From positions 1-17,373 of the forward strand of contig JAJRSN010000418.1 in assembly GCA_024278715.1 (NCBI GenBank): 17,373 nucleotides of DNA, read 5' to 3'. This stretch comes from Calditrichota bacterium. Lineage in GTDB: Bacteria; Calditrichota; Calditrichia; Calditrichales; Calditrichaceae. The translations under genes were made by a program, and so were the position numbers. This document shows, piece after piece, positions 1 through 7,551 of the stretch (position 1 is its first letter; each line of letters begins with the position of its first letter). Below the pieces are notes generated by a model. The model ran no database searches, had not been told where the DNA came from, and was given only the letters and a program-made list of their open reading frames with translations.

Positions 1-987
1 GCCTATCTTGTTTCCTGCGTGAATAGTCGTCCGGAAGATATTGCTCAGGCTGCGGAAGTGATTAAGGGTAAAAAGGTAGCCCCGCACGTAAAATTCTATA
101 TTGCGGCAGCCTCCGCCGATGTTCAAAAAGAAGCTGAAAAACACGGTTACTGGCAAACTCTGCTAAATGCCGGAGCAGTTCCCCTGCCGCCTGGCTGCGG
201 TCCCTGCATCGGATTGGGAAGCGGTCTTTTGGAAGACGGAGAAGTGGGAATTTCCGCCACTAACCGGAATTTTAAGGGTCGGATGGGATCCCGCAACGCA
301 CAAGCCTATCTGGCTTCGCCCGCCGTGGTTGCAGCCTCGGCAATCAGCGGTAAAATCGATACCCCCTATCACATGGAGCCCGTTCAGCCAAAAGCGGAAA
401 TTAAAATTAATCCCGCTCCTGAAGCCGCGCAAAAGAGTGTAACCGTTTTACCGGACTTCCCGGGCACAGTAAAAGGCGAACTCCTTTTTTGCCCGCAGGA
501 TAACTTAAATACCGACGGCATCTTCCCCGGAAAATACACCTACATCGACGATTTTACGCCCCAACAACAGGCGCGGGTAGTAATGGAAAATTACGATCCC
601 GAATTCGTTAAAATCATGAAAAGCGGCGATATTCTTGCGGGGGGTTTTAATTTCGGAACGGGCAGTTCAAGAGAGCAGGCGGCGACCGCTTTGAAATACG
701 CGGGAATCCGGCTCTTAATCGCAGGTTCGTTTAGCGAAACCTACAAACGAAACGCGGTTAACAACGGGTTCATCGTGATCGAAGCGCCGCAGCTGGTGAA
801 AGACCTGAAAGCGCGGTTCGGAAGCGAACGCCTGACAATTCGAACCGATCTAACAGCCATTGTCGATTTTAAAGACGCCTCGATAACCGTAAACGGAAAG
901 TCTTACCCATTTAATCCTTTCGGCGCAGCCGCGCAGGAAATCATCATTGCCGGCGGATTGGAGAATTGGGTTAAAAACAATCTTTAA
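1..987 (+). CDS. lys4: Homoaconitase, LYS4-like single chain (5' end cut off)
   Basis: The reading frame is open from base 1, so only the C-terminal 328 residues are present. It begins with the first iron-sulfur ligand (SCVNSR, Cys at window codon 6), followed by the paired ligands in PPGCGPCIG. NRNFKGRMG supplies the substrate-binding arginines of the aconitase fold. The swivel domain follows, with GTGSSREQAATA containing the catalytic serine. The wording of the swivel domain (NTDGIFPGKYTY, GGFNFGTGSSREQ, a final GGLENWVKNNL) resembles fungal LYS4 homoaconitase more than citrate aconitase, which has GEGSSREHAA here. Homoaconitase converts homocitrate to homoisocitrate in the alpha-aminoadipate route to lysine; in Thermus it is two subunits, whereas here both halves are in one chain. 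The family is certain and homocitrate specificity likely. A bacterial aconitase or isopropylmalate isomerase with drifted specificity is the alternative. A strong terminator follows, so this is the end of its transcript. Confidence 0.82.
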   Translation, partial: AYLVSCVNSRPEDIAQAAEVIKGKKVAPHVKFYIAAASADVQKEAEKHGYWQTLLNAGAVPLPPGCGPCIGLGSGLLEDGEVGISATNRNFKGRMGSRNAQAYLASPAVVAASAISGKIDTPYHMEPVQPKAEIKINPAPEAAQKSVTVLPDFPGTVKGELLFCPQDNLNTDGIFPGKYTYIDDFTPQQQARVVMENYDPEFVKIMKSGDILAGGFNFGTGSSREQAATALKYAGIRLLIAGSFSETYKRNAVNNGFIVIEAPQLVKDLKARFGSERLTIRTDLTAIVDFKDASITVNGKSYPFNPFGAAAQEIIIAGGLENWVKNNL

Positions 988-999
988 AAATAAATCGCC

Positions 1000-1037
1000 A
1001 AGAAGCCCCGCTCCTTTGACGGCGGGGCTTCTTTTTT
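1000..1037 (+). terminator. Rho-independent terminator after the homoaconitase gene
   Basis: A perfect 12-bp inverted repeat (AAGAAGCCCCGC at 1000-1011, GCGGGGCTTCTT at 1022-1033) encloses a 10-nt loop and runs straight into six T residues (1032-1037). It starts 12 nt after the homoaconitase stop. The GC-rich stem and T tract make this the clearest terminator in the window. Confidence 0.92.
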
Positions 1038-1065
1038 AAACCGTTTTTGTGATTTCCGAAAAGGC

Positions 1066-1095
1066 TTTACCCGAAAAAAATCTTTAATTTATAAC
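1066..1095 (+). promoter_or_regulatory. Possible sigma-70-like promoter for the secreted amidotransferase-like gene
   Basis: TTTACC (1066-1071) and TATAAC (1090-1095), 18 nt apart, lie between the terminator and the TTG start at 1125. The preceding terminator means that the next gene needs its own promoter, which supports a promoter here. The -35 match is only four of six, and the consensus used by this organism is unknown, so the exact boxes are tentative. Confidence 0.28.
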
Positions 1096-1124
1096 AGTAA
1101 TTCACCAACTTAAAAGAAACAACA

Positions 1125-2219
1125 TTGAAAAAGATTTTACTTTTTTTAATCCTGTCCTTCCCAATCGGAATTTACGCAGATGCGCAATTTGCCATTTACA
1201 ATGACGGCGGAATCGGCACCTGGTCAGAAGGGATTACCGCTTTAGAACAATTTTTGAACTGGAAAGGCATTACCTTCGAGGAGATCGACGCCAACACTAT
1301 TAACAATTCAGAACTCGTCTCCCGCTACGATGCTATATGTTTCCCCGGCGGTTACGCTTATTATTACAAATTGGCGATTAATGATTCGGGGATTGCCCAC
1401 ATCAGGCATTTTGTCGAAAGCGGCGGAGGATATTTGGGAATTTGCGCGGGCGCCTATTTTGCCAGCGATTCCATTGTCTGGGAAGAAGACGGCTTGCTCG
1501 ACTATCCGCTGGATCTGTTTGACGGAGTCGCCATCGGCGCCATCGATACAATCGCGCCCTGGGATAATTACACAATGACGCGGTTGAATCTGAATCCCAA
1601 CCATCCGATCAATCAGTTTGAACCCTCCGACCAAACCATGCTTTACTACGGGGGTCCCTATTTCCGAAAGCATGAAAACGCGCAGATGGATACTGTTGCA
1701 ACCTGGGATGCTTTTTACGATTTGCCCGGCATTATTACCTTTAACTACGGAGCCGGACGCGTGTTGTTTTTGGGTCCGCATCCGGAAATCGAAGAAGACA
1801 GCGATCGTGACAGCACAACATTCGCCGATGAATTGGATGATTTAGGCTCCGACTGGCCCTTTTTATGGTCGGCAATCGACTGGCTTTTAGGACAACCGAT
1901 TACCCATCCGGATGCTTCGGGCTTTGCCGACGCTTCACAAAATTTTAACCGCAATCCGATTCAAAGTCTGCAAACCTACCCCAATCCTTTTAACGGGTCG
2001 CTGACGATCCGCATTTCAATAACGCGCCGGACGGGTCTGATGCAACTGATTCTATTTGACGTCCTCGGAAAAATCGTCCTTTCCGAGCGGGTAAAAAGCT
2101 CTTCCGCAAACACAATATATCGAACTATCGATTTGAAAAATCAACCTTCGGGAATCTATTTTCTGCAAATCAAAGCCGGAGAATTTTCCTACGGCAAAAA
2201 ATTAATCCTTGTTCGCTGA
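1125..2219 (+). CDS. Secreted BPL_N / class I glutamine-amidotransferase-like protein with T9SS sorting domain
   Basis: The 364-residue product starts with a Sec signal peptide (MKKILLFLILSFPIGIYADA). Residues about 20-256 have the flavodoxin-like fold of the BPL_N family (the domain fused to eukaryotic biotin protein ligase), related to class I glutamine amidotransferases and DJ-1/PfpI. CFPGGYA (72-78) matches the oxyanion-loop region. GICAGAY (105-111) is a nucleophile elbow with Cys107, and GPHPE (217-221) offers His219 and Glu221, so a full Cys-His-Glu triad is visible. Residues about 281-364 are a T9SS type A sorting domain (starts YPNPFN, contains FDVLGK and SGIYFLQI), which predicts export across the outer membrane and surface anchoring or release. 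The substrate is unknown. The start is a TTG at 1125, chosen because it sits just before the signal peptide and no ATG is suitable; no clear Shine-Dalgarno precedes it. The gene ends 4 nt before the convergent DUF4097-type gene. Confidence 0.85.
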   Translation: MKKILLFLILSFPIGIYADAQFAIYNDGGIGTWSEGITALEQFLNWKGITFEEIDANTINNSELVSRYDAICFPGGYAYYYKLAINDSGIAHIRHFVESGGGYLGICAGAYFASDSIVWEEDGLLDYPLDLFDGVAIGAIDTIAPWDNYTMTRLNLNPNHPINQFEPSDQTMLYYGGPYFRKHENAQMDTVATWDAFYDLPGIITFNYGAGRVLFLGPHPEIEEDSDRDSTTFADELDDLGSDWPFLWSAIDWLLGQPITHPDASGFADASQNFNRNPIQSLQTYPNPFNGSLTIRISITRRTGLMQLILFDVLGKIVLSERVKSSSANTIYRTIDLKNQPSGIYFLQIKAGEFSYGKKLILVR

Positions 2220-2223
2220 GTTG

Positions 2224-3045
2224 TTAATCTTTGTTTTTGTTTACGATTTTACCGGAAATATTATTTGTGTAAACGCCTCCCGATCCGGCAAAGGTAATCA
2301 CCAAATCGCCCTCTACTTCATTCACGTTGATGTCGCCGGAGCCGTCGCTGAGAGTAATATTTCCCACAACATGTTCAATCGAAATATCTCCCGAACCGTC
2401 AACGATATCAATATCGCCTTCGGCTCTACGGATTTCCAAATCGCCCGAGCCGTCGGTAATGGACGTCTGCCCTTTGATCTCTTCAATAGTAATACCTCCC
2501 GAACCATCGATCAAACGACAATCCCCCGAAATATTATTAAGAAAAATTTCGCCCGAGCCGTCGGTAATCACTACCTTTCCCTTAACAGACTTCATGGTCA
2601 GTTCACCGGAGCCGTCTTTGACCTCCGTATTTCCGTCTATGTTTTTGATTTTAATGAAACCGGAGCCGTCATAAATATCAAGATTCATCTTTCGCGGTAC
2701 GGTAATTGTGAGATTGATTTGCACCTCGCCTGATTGAAAAAGCCAGTCCATAAAACCGCTGTTATCGAACTTACTGACCAATTTAGCCGTATTGCCGTCT
2801 GAATCAAGTGTTAAAGTGAGCCCTTTTTGCAATTTTTTTGTGCTCAATCCGTCGCTCTTGATTTCCGCCTGTACCTGAATTTTATCCAGACCCTCTTTCC
2901 CGGTTACTTTTAAAAATCCCGCTCCGCATTCAATAACCAACTGTTCGATTCCTTCGCTTTCAAGGGAAAGATAGCGGGTATTTTCATCTTTGGCGAAGGC
3001 AAGACCGACTAAAAGGCTCAGGAATAATATTAAAGTTAAACGCAT
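2224..3045 (-). CDS. Exported DUF4097-type beta-solenoid protein with DGSG repeats
   Basis: This 273-residue protein has a signal peptide with likely cleavage after Ala18 (GLAFA). A beta-rich region (about 20-120) leads into a repeat region (about 124-265) in which DGSG recurs at residues 126, 144, 162, 180, 198, 216 and 234, exactly 18 apart. An eighth, degenerate copy (AGSG) is at 253. The residues between are alternating hydrophobic strands, as expected for a right-handed beta-solenoid. Such proteins are annotated as DUF4097 or putative auto-transporter adhesin head domains. The cellular role is not known; a periplasmic or outer-surface structural or binding protein fits. The ATG start at 3045 is supported by AAAAAGGAG with 6-nt spacing. 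There is no sorting tail or lipobox, so periplasmic location is plausible. It is convergent with the T9SS-tailed gene and divergent from the acyl-AMP-ligase-like gene. Confidence 0.82.
   Translation of the reverse strand: MRLTLILFLSLLVGLAFAKDENTRYLSLESEGIEQLVIECGAGFLKVTGKEGLDKIQVQAEIKSDGLSTKKLQKGLTLTLDSDGNTAKLVSKFDNSGFMDWLFQSGEVQINLTITVPRKMNLDIYDGSGFIKIKNIDGNTEVKDGSGELTMKSVKGKVVITDGSGEIFLNNISGDCRLIDGSGGITIEEIKGQTSITDGSGDLEIRRAEGDIDIVDGSGDISIEHVVGNITLSDGSGDINVNEVEGDLVITFAGSGGVYTNNISGKIVNKNKD
2287..2680 (-). repeat. 54-bp tandem coding repeats encoding DGSG units
   Basis: On the + strand the motif GCCGTC, or the variants ACCGTC and ACCATC, recurs at 2341, 2395, 2449, 2503, 2557, 2611 and 2665, exactly every 54 bp. 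Each copy encodes the DGSG of one 18-residue solenoid turn. An eighth, altered copy near 2290 (AGSG) is offset by one extra residue. The DNA between the motifs has diverged, so this is an old protein repeat and not a recent DNA expansion. Confidence 0.9.
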
Positions 3046-3194
3046 GGCACGCTCCTTTTTAATTATACGCTGGGAAAATGTAGTTTAATTTACGAGAAAA
3101 CTTCTTCAAAGTTTAATTTTCTTTGAACAAAGCATTATTATTTTTAAATTGTGGTTGAAAAGTTTTCATAAAGGATATTCGGGTTGATATAATT

Positions 3195-4871
3195 ATGAAT
3201 CCTAATCAATTGGATCGCTTAACTTTACCGGCGATTTTTGAATACAATTCTTCCAAAGACGCCGCCCGTCCGATTTTTTTCGATCTTAACGGACAACCGC
3301 TGACTTTTGCCATTTTTTACAATCGCGTTGAATTGTTGAGCGAAATGCTAACAAAACAGGAAATTAAAAAAGGCGATCGCATTGCCATCTTAAGCGACAA
3401 TATCGCAAACTGGGCTATTGCCTACTTTGCAATTGCCAGCCGCGGAGCAGTGGCTGTCCCGATAATTTCGGAGTTCTCAGACGACGAAGTCGAAAATATT
3501 CTTAAACGAACCGAAGCTGTCAGCGTGTTTGTTTCACAGACTCAAATACCTCGTATCTCAAAAATTCAAACCAAACATCTCAGATTTTTTGTTCATCTCG
3601 AAAATTTTAAAATCGAAAAAATAAAAAAAAGCAAAGAACCGGTACCGGAATTAATTGAACGCGAATTTGGCAAAATCAAAAAAGCCACGCTGGGTTTTAT
3701 GGGACGCTCTTCCGTCGGCGAATCGGAGACCGTTGACGAAGAAGACCTGGCTCAAATATTTTATTTTCCGGATGAGTCGGGACAGTTAAAAGGCGTACGC
3801 CTTTCTCAAAAAAACATTGTTTTTACTTCCCAAAGCGCGGTTCGTTCTTTGGATTTAAACAGCAATACAAAGATCATGGTTTTATTGCCGTTGGCTTCAA
3901 CGCTTGCCTGCACCTTGAGCATTATCGCGCCGCTTTTGGTACGCTCGCAGGTTGTTTTTGTAAATCCGCCCGATAGTACGGAAACCTTTAACCAATGGTT
4001 ACGGCAGTTTAAACCGACGCACATTTTAACAGACGTTAATTTCATAAATTGGCTGAATAAAAGCTTGTCCGCCTCCGCTCAATCTTCATCGATTATTAAG
4101 AATTCCCTTCGATTTGTCGGCAGGCTTTTCAATCGGTTTTTGAAAAAAGAGGCTCCGCCCGAAAACAAGTTATTTGAAAACTACCGCTGGCTAATTTCCA
4201 CTAATTTTAATCCCCCGGGTCAAAAACTAAAGACTCTGTTGAAAAAACAATCCGCGGATCACCGTTTTCTGTTCGGATTAATTGAAACCTCATCCTTATT
4301 CATTACCGGCAAACCAACAACGAGTTTTAGCTGGATTGAGGGCGACTTATTACCGAACTCCGATTTTAAAATCGTAACCGAAGACCTTTCCGCGGATTAC
4401 GGCGAAATCTGGTTAAAGGGAAATATGATCATGCAGGGGTATGATCATTCAGCGGATAAAACCTTTATGATCGGCGAAGACCGCTTTTTCCGGACGGGTT
4501 TAATCGGAAGACAGGAAGAGGACGGCAGTTTGCAAATCTGGGGAAGCAAAGCAAATCAAATCAATCTTGAAATGAGCAATCCCATATTTCCCGAATTAAT
4601 CGAAGCCTCTCTCAACGAGCTGCCGACGGTTAAAGAGTCGCTGGTTTATTCGGAAAATGGACAACTCATCGCCCGCGTTTACATCGACGCAAATACGGTA
4701 TCCGCCGAAGAGCTCAATCGTCCGCAAAAGATTAAGGAACGGATTTTAAAACAAATAAATGACGAATTGCCCGAAGATGTCAGGATTTCGGATATTTTAA
4801 TTCAGGAATCGCCTTTCGAAAAGAACGTATTCAAACAAATTATTCGAAGAAAACAGACGCCCTGTATTTAA
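3195..4871 (+). CDS. Divergent acyl-AMP ligase (AMP-binding family), probably catalytically impaired
   Basis: This 558-residue protein has the overall plan of the adenylate-forming (ANL) family, closest to long-chain acyl-CoA synthetases. The N-terminal part is well kept (GDRIAILSDN 60-69; ASRGAVAVPI 81-90). The catalytic signatures are eroded. The ATP-gripping TSGTTGxPKG loop is represented by YFPDESGQLKG (190-200). LPLASTLA (231-238) lacks the usual His. The YGxTE region reads LFGLIETS (359-366). The Y/F-R-T-G-D motif has lost its Asp (FRTGLIGR, 432-439). The hinge GRxxxxIK is GSKANQIN (450-457). A lysine at 547 in the C-terminal FKQIIRR remains where the A10 lysine is expected. Known members use ATP and a carboxylate to make acyl-AMP, then a thioester; this copy may bind without catalysing or may have a changed substrate. 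It starts at the only suitable ATG, with no strong Shine-Dalgarno, and stands alone between divergent and convergent neighbours. Confidence 0.75.
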   Translation: MNPNQLDRLTLPAIFEYNSSKDAARPIFFDLNGQPLTFAIFYNRVELLSEMLTKQEIKKGDRIAILSDNIANWAIAYFAIASRGAVAVPIISEFSDDEVENILKRTEAVSVFVSQTQIPRISKIQTKHLRFFVHLENFKIEKIKKSKEPVPELIEREFGKIKKATLGFMGRSSVGESETVDEEDLAQIFYFPDESGQLKGVRLSQKNIVFTSQSAVRSLDLNSNTKIMVLLPLASTLACTLSIIAPLLVRSQVVFVNPPDSTETFNQWLRQFKPTHILTDVNFINWLNKSLSASAQSSSIIKNSLRFVGRLFNRFLKKEAPPENKLFENYRWLISTNFNPPGQKLKTLLKKQSADHRFLFGLIETSSLFITGKPTTSFSWIEGDLLPNSDFKIVTEDLSADYGEIWLKGNMIMQGYDHSADKTFMIGEDRFFRTGLIGRQEEDGSLQIWGSKANQINLEMSNPIFPELIEASLNELPTVKESLVYSENGQLIARVYIDANTVSAEELNRPQKIKERILKQINDELPEDVRISDILIQESPFEKNVFKQIIRRKQTPCI

Positions 4872-4872
4872 A

Positions 4873-4940
4873 ATTCGGCAGGAAGGGGTGGAAATATCTG
4901 CGTAATTTGCGGCGTCGTACTCCCCTGCCCGGAATAAAAA
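4873..4940. terminator. Weak inverted repeat between convergent genes
   Basis: ATTCGGCAGG (4873-4882) can pair imperfectly, with bulges, with CCTGCCCGGAAT (4924-4935), and AAGGGG with CCCC inside. The + strand continues AAAAAC instead of a T tract, while the reverse strand gives TTTTAAAT after the stem. Its place between two converging stop codons suggests a shared terminator, but pairing and loop length are poor. Confidence 0.28.
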
Positions 4941-4951
4941 CAAATCGCCTG

Positions 4952-6370
4952 CTACTTAAACCTCTGGAGATATGTTTCGAACCATTTCGATGTGTGAGAG
5001 CGCACCATTTGAACAAGACAAATGTGAGCTAAAAAGGAAGTGGGATTTTTTAAGGCGTTTTCGTACAAATTGATAAGCGCATTGCTGTATTTATCCAGAT
5101 ACACGCTGTCGATTTGGGTCGGATCGCCAAGAACAATCAATTTGGTGTCTTCGCCTAACCGCGTGCCCAATGTGCGCATCTGGAACGGATTGGCGTTCTG
5201 CGCCTCGTCAAAAATCACAAACGAATTAGCCAGATCGGCTCCGCGAATGTCCGCTAAATTCAGGAGTTCGATCACTCCCGAATCGATCAATTTTTTGTAC
5301 CCTTCTTCGGTTTGATCGCTGGTAAAAAGCCGAAGTTTATCTACAAACGGTCGCATTTTAGGCAATAATTTTCGCTTTACCGATCCGGGCAAAAATCCGA
5401 TGTCTTCGCCAAGTCTGCTTTTGGTAATAACCGGTTTGATCAGTTTAATGGAATCGTACTTGCGCTCTTTGAACACCTTTTCCAGCGCGGCAGCCATGGC
5501 GATATGCGTTTTTCCCGTACCGGCTTTACCGATGATGATTTGAATTTTAATGCTATCGTCCATGGCTTGCTGCATGCACACCGCCTGCTCAAAATTATAT
5601 TGATAATGTTCCGTATCCAGCACTTTGGGAGGCATGTCCAGAATCTTTGTGGAAAAATAATCAAAATACTTCAGACGATCTCCCTTGCGCATTGCCATCC
5701 CGAAAAACTGATTCCCCGGATCAAACAAAGCCACGCCTTCATTTTCCACCAGACGCCACTTTTTTCGGTAAGGGATTTCCCAGTTTCCGGCGGACTTTGA
5801 CTTAAAGAGAAAATTGATTTCTTCTTCCATTAACTGGAGCTCTTTTACCGGCTGGAAAAAACTGTCCAGATATTCTTCCGAAATTTTATCGTGCACATAA
5901 TCGTTGCACGGAATCTGCAACGCCCAACCTTTAATGCGCAAATTTCGGTCTTTGGAAATCAGAATAAAATTGCGCTGCGGAAAATGCTCCTTCAATCCCA
6001 TAATTTGAGAAAGGAGCGCGTTGTCCTTGTAAGTGGTCGATAATTCCATGGGAAAGTTTTGAGACATAAAATCGTTGACAAAATAAAGCACGCCGTCGTA
6101 TCCGTTGGGAATAGTAACGCCTTTAAAAGGGTCTCCGCCCCGCTGGATTAGTTGTTCAAGCTTTTGGCTGATATCACGGGCATTATAACCCAATTGTGGG
6201 TCTTTCTTTTTACTGTCAATTTCATCCAGAACAAAAAGCGGAATAATTACAATGTTCTCTTCGAAGCGGAAAATAGCCGAAGGGTCGTGCAAGAGCACAT
6301 TGGTATCAAGAACATAGCAAGAGCGATTGTCTTGCTCGTTTTTCGGATTAAGATCGATTTTAAGATCCAT
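4952..6370 (-). CDS. phoH2: PIN domain-PhoH family ATPase (PhoH2 / YlaK type)
   Basis: This 472-residue protein joins two enzymes. Residues about 18-160 form a PIN ribonuclease domain with its acidic residues in place: Asp22 (LDTNVLL), Glu50 (VLDEID), Asp116 (YKDNALL) and Asp141 (ISKDRNL). Residues about 250-472 form a PhoH P-loop ATPase: Walker A GKAGTGKT (281-288), Walker B FVIFDEAQN (384-392), LGDPTQID (414-421) and a late arginine (VRS, 456-458). Characterised PIN-PhoH proteins unwind and cleave RNA, so cytoplasmic RNA processing or decay is the likely role; the original phosphate-starvation link of PhoH need not apply. All catalytic residues appear intact and the length is normal for the family. 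It lies 73 nt downstream of the ychF-like gene on the same strand and may share its transcript. No clear Shine-Dalgarno precedes the ATG. Confidence 0.92.
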   Translation of the reverse strand: MDLKIDLNPKNEQDNRSCYVLDTNVLLHDPSAIFRFEENIVIIPLFVLDEIDSKKKDPQLGYNARDISQKLEQLIQRGGDPFKGVTIPNGYDGVLYFVNDFMSQNFPMELSTTYKDNALLSQIMGLKEHFPQRNFILISKDRNLRIKGWALQIPCNDYVHDKISEEYLDSFFQPVKELQLMEEEINFLFKSKSAGNWEIPYRKKWRLVENEGVALFDPGNQFFGMAMRKGDRLKYFDYFSTKILDMPPKVLDTEHYQYNFEQAVCMQQAMDDSIKIQIIIGKAGTGKTHIAMAAALEKVFKERKYDSIKLIKPVITKSRLGEDIGFLPGSVKRKLLPKMRPFVDKLRLFTSDQTEEGYKKLIDSGVIELLNLADIRGADLANSFVIFDEAQNANPFQMRTLGTRLGEDTKLIVLGDPTQIDSVYLDKYSNALINLYENALKNPTSFLAHICLVQMVRSHTSKWFETYLQRFK

Positions 6371-6443
6371 TTAATTTAAATTATCCGTTTTTGTTAAAAG
6401 TTAATGGGTATTACATTCAAATTCGACTAACTTTTCCCGACGC

Positions 6444-7520
6444 TTACACGTTAAACCGGATGTTCAAAACGTCGCCGTCTTTTACAATGTAGTCTTTGCC
6501 TTCCAGACGCAACAAACCCTGTTCCCGACAGGCGCTTAAGGAACCGGCTTTAATCAAAACATCATAGTGAACCGTTTCCGCTCTGATAAAGCCTTTTTCC
6601 AGATCCGAATGAATAACACCCGCCGCCTTCTGCGCGTTTGTTCCTTTGCGGATAGCCCACGACCGGCATTCGTCTTCGCCAACCGTAAAAAAAGAAATCA
6701 AGCCGAGCAGCTCATACGACTTGCGAATCAATTTGAGCAGCGCCGGTTCTATGATGCCCAGGTCTTCCAGAAATACTTCGGCGTCTTCTTCCAGCTCGGA
6801 AATCTCTTTCTCGATTTCGGCGCTCAGGGTTGTAACCGATGAATTTTTAGAAATAAGATCGCTGAATTGGCGCTCAATTTCTTCAGCCTTGGGAATTTGA
6901 TCTTCCTGAATGTTAATAACGTAAAGAACCGGTTTAGCGGTTAAAAATTGGTAGCCTTTTAAAATCAGGGTTTCGTGCTCCGTAAAATCCATTTCTCTTA
7001 ACGGTTTTTCTTTTTCCAACTGGGCTTTCAATTTTTCGAATAAAACCAATTCTCTCTTGTCTTTTTCATCCTGAGTTTTAAGGATCATCTTTTTCAGTTT
7101 CTCATAGCGGTTTTCGACTATACCCAGATCGCTCAGCAAGAACTCCGTGTTAATGTATCCGATATCGGCTCGCGGATCGATGCGGTTTAACGGATGCGGA
7201 TAGTATTCGTTTTCGAAATTACGAACCACCACTAACAAGGCATCTACATTTTTAAGATTCGCCAAAAATTGCGGCGGAAGACTTTTGGTTCCGGCGGCTT
7301 CGCCTTCCAAACCGGGCACCTTAATGTATTCGATTGTTGCGTTGACCTTACGTTTCGGATTGAACATTTCCGTTAACCGATCCAGACGTTCGTCGGGGAC
7401 TTTTACAATTCCTTTTTCCGCGCTTAGTTTTCCGGCGGCGTCGTGGCTTTTATGTTTTAACAAGGTGGAAAAAAGAGTCGTTTTTCCGGAATAAGGTAAT
7501 CCGACAATTCCGATTTGCAT
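6444..7520 (-). CDS. ychF: YchF/OLA1-family P-loop NTPase, variant switch II
   Basis: This 358-residue protein is close to E. coli YchF (363) in length and layout. The P-loop is GLPYSGKT (7-14). The nucleotide-base motif is NIQE (203-206), the NxxE form that makes YchF/OLA1 proteins prefer ATP over GTP. A helical insertion (about 130-185) follows the G domain, and the C-terminal TGS-like/DUF933 domain (about 274-358) is strongly conserved (FFTVGEDE, AAGVIHSDLEKGFIRAE, LEGKDYIVKDGD). The switch II region reads KVPGLEG (67-73), lacking the Asp of the usual DxAGL. YchF proteins bind ribosomes and are linked to stress and redox responses. The start at 7520 is set by AGGAG with 5-nt spacing and by the P-loop lying at residue 7; the frame stays open 47 codons further upstream, but that extension matches nothing. 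Divergent from rlmB, upstream of the PhoH gene. Confidence 0.88.
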   Translation of the reverse strand: MQIGIVGLPYSGKTTLFSTLLKHKSHDAAGKLSAEKGIVKVPDERLDRLTEMFNPKRKVNATIEYIKVPGLEGEAAGTKSLPPQFLANLKNVDALLVVVRNFENEYYPHPLNRIDPRADIGYINTEFLLSDLGIVENRYEKLKKMILKTQDEKDKRELVLFEKLKAQLEKEKPLREMDFTEHETLILKGYQFLTAKPVLYVINIQEDQIPKAEEIERQFSDLISKNSSVTTLSAEIEKEISELEEDAEVFLEDLGIIEPALLKLIRKSYELLGLISFFTVGEDECRSWAIRKGTNAQKAAGVIHSDLEKGFIRAETVHYDVLIKAGSLSACREQGLLRLEGKDYIVKDGDVLNIRFNV

Positions 7521-7525
7521 TAATT

Positions 7526-7530
7526 CTCCT
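7526..7530 (-). promoter_or_regulatory. Ribosome binding site fixing the ychF start
   Basis: On the minus strand AGGAG occupies 7530-7526, 5 nt before the ATG at 7520. It rules out the longer open frame that begins near 7661. Confidence 0.8.
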
Positions 7531-7551
7531 AAATGGTTTTGGTTCAAAAAT

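Noticed and set aside
1308..1781. 157-codon minus-strand frame opposite the secreted amidotransferase-like gene
   Set aside because: The + strand frame has a signal peptide, a catalytic triad and a sorting domain; the opposite frame shows no family features.
2287..2680. Regular 54-bp spacing suggesting a CRISPR-like or minisatellite array
   Set aside because: Only about six bases per unit are shared, the units are in frame with a protein repeat, and no identical repeat/unique spacer pattern exists.
2209..2733. Open frame of 174 codons on the + strand opposite the DUF4097-type gene, and another at 2327-2674 with a periodic SPEPS-like pattern
   Set aside because: Both are mirror images of the 54-bp DGSG repeats. 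The minus-strand frame has a signal peptide, a ribosome binding site and a coherent repeat fold; the + frames have none of these.
3046..3194. Promoter pair in the divergent gap between the DUF4097-type and acyl-AMP-ligase-like genes
   Set aside because: Promoters must lie here, but in this AT-rich stretch TTGAAC/TTGAAA and TTAAAT-like boxes have poor spacing (15 nt or wrong), so I cannot place them.
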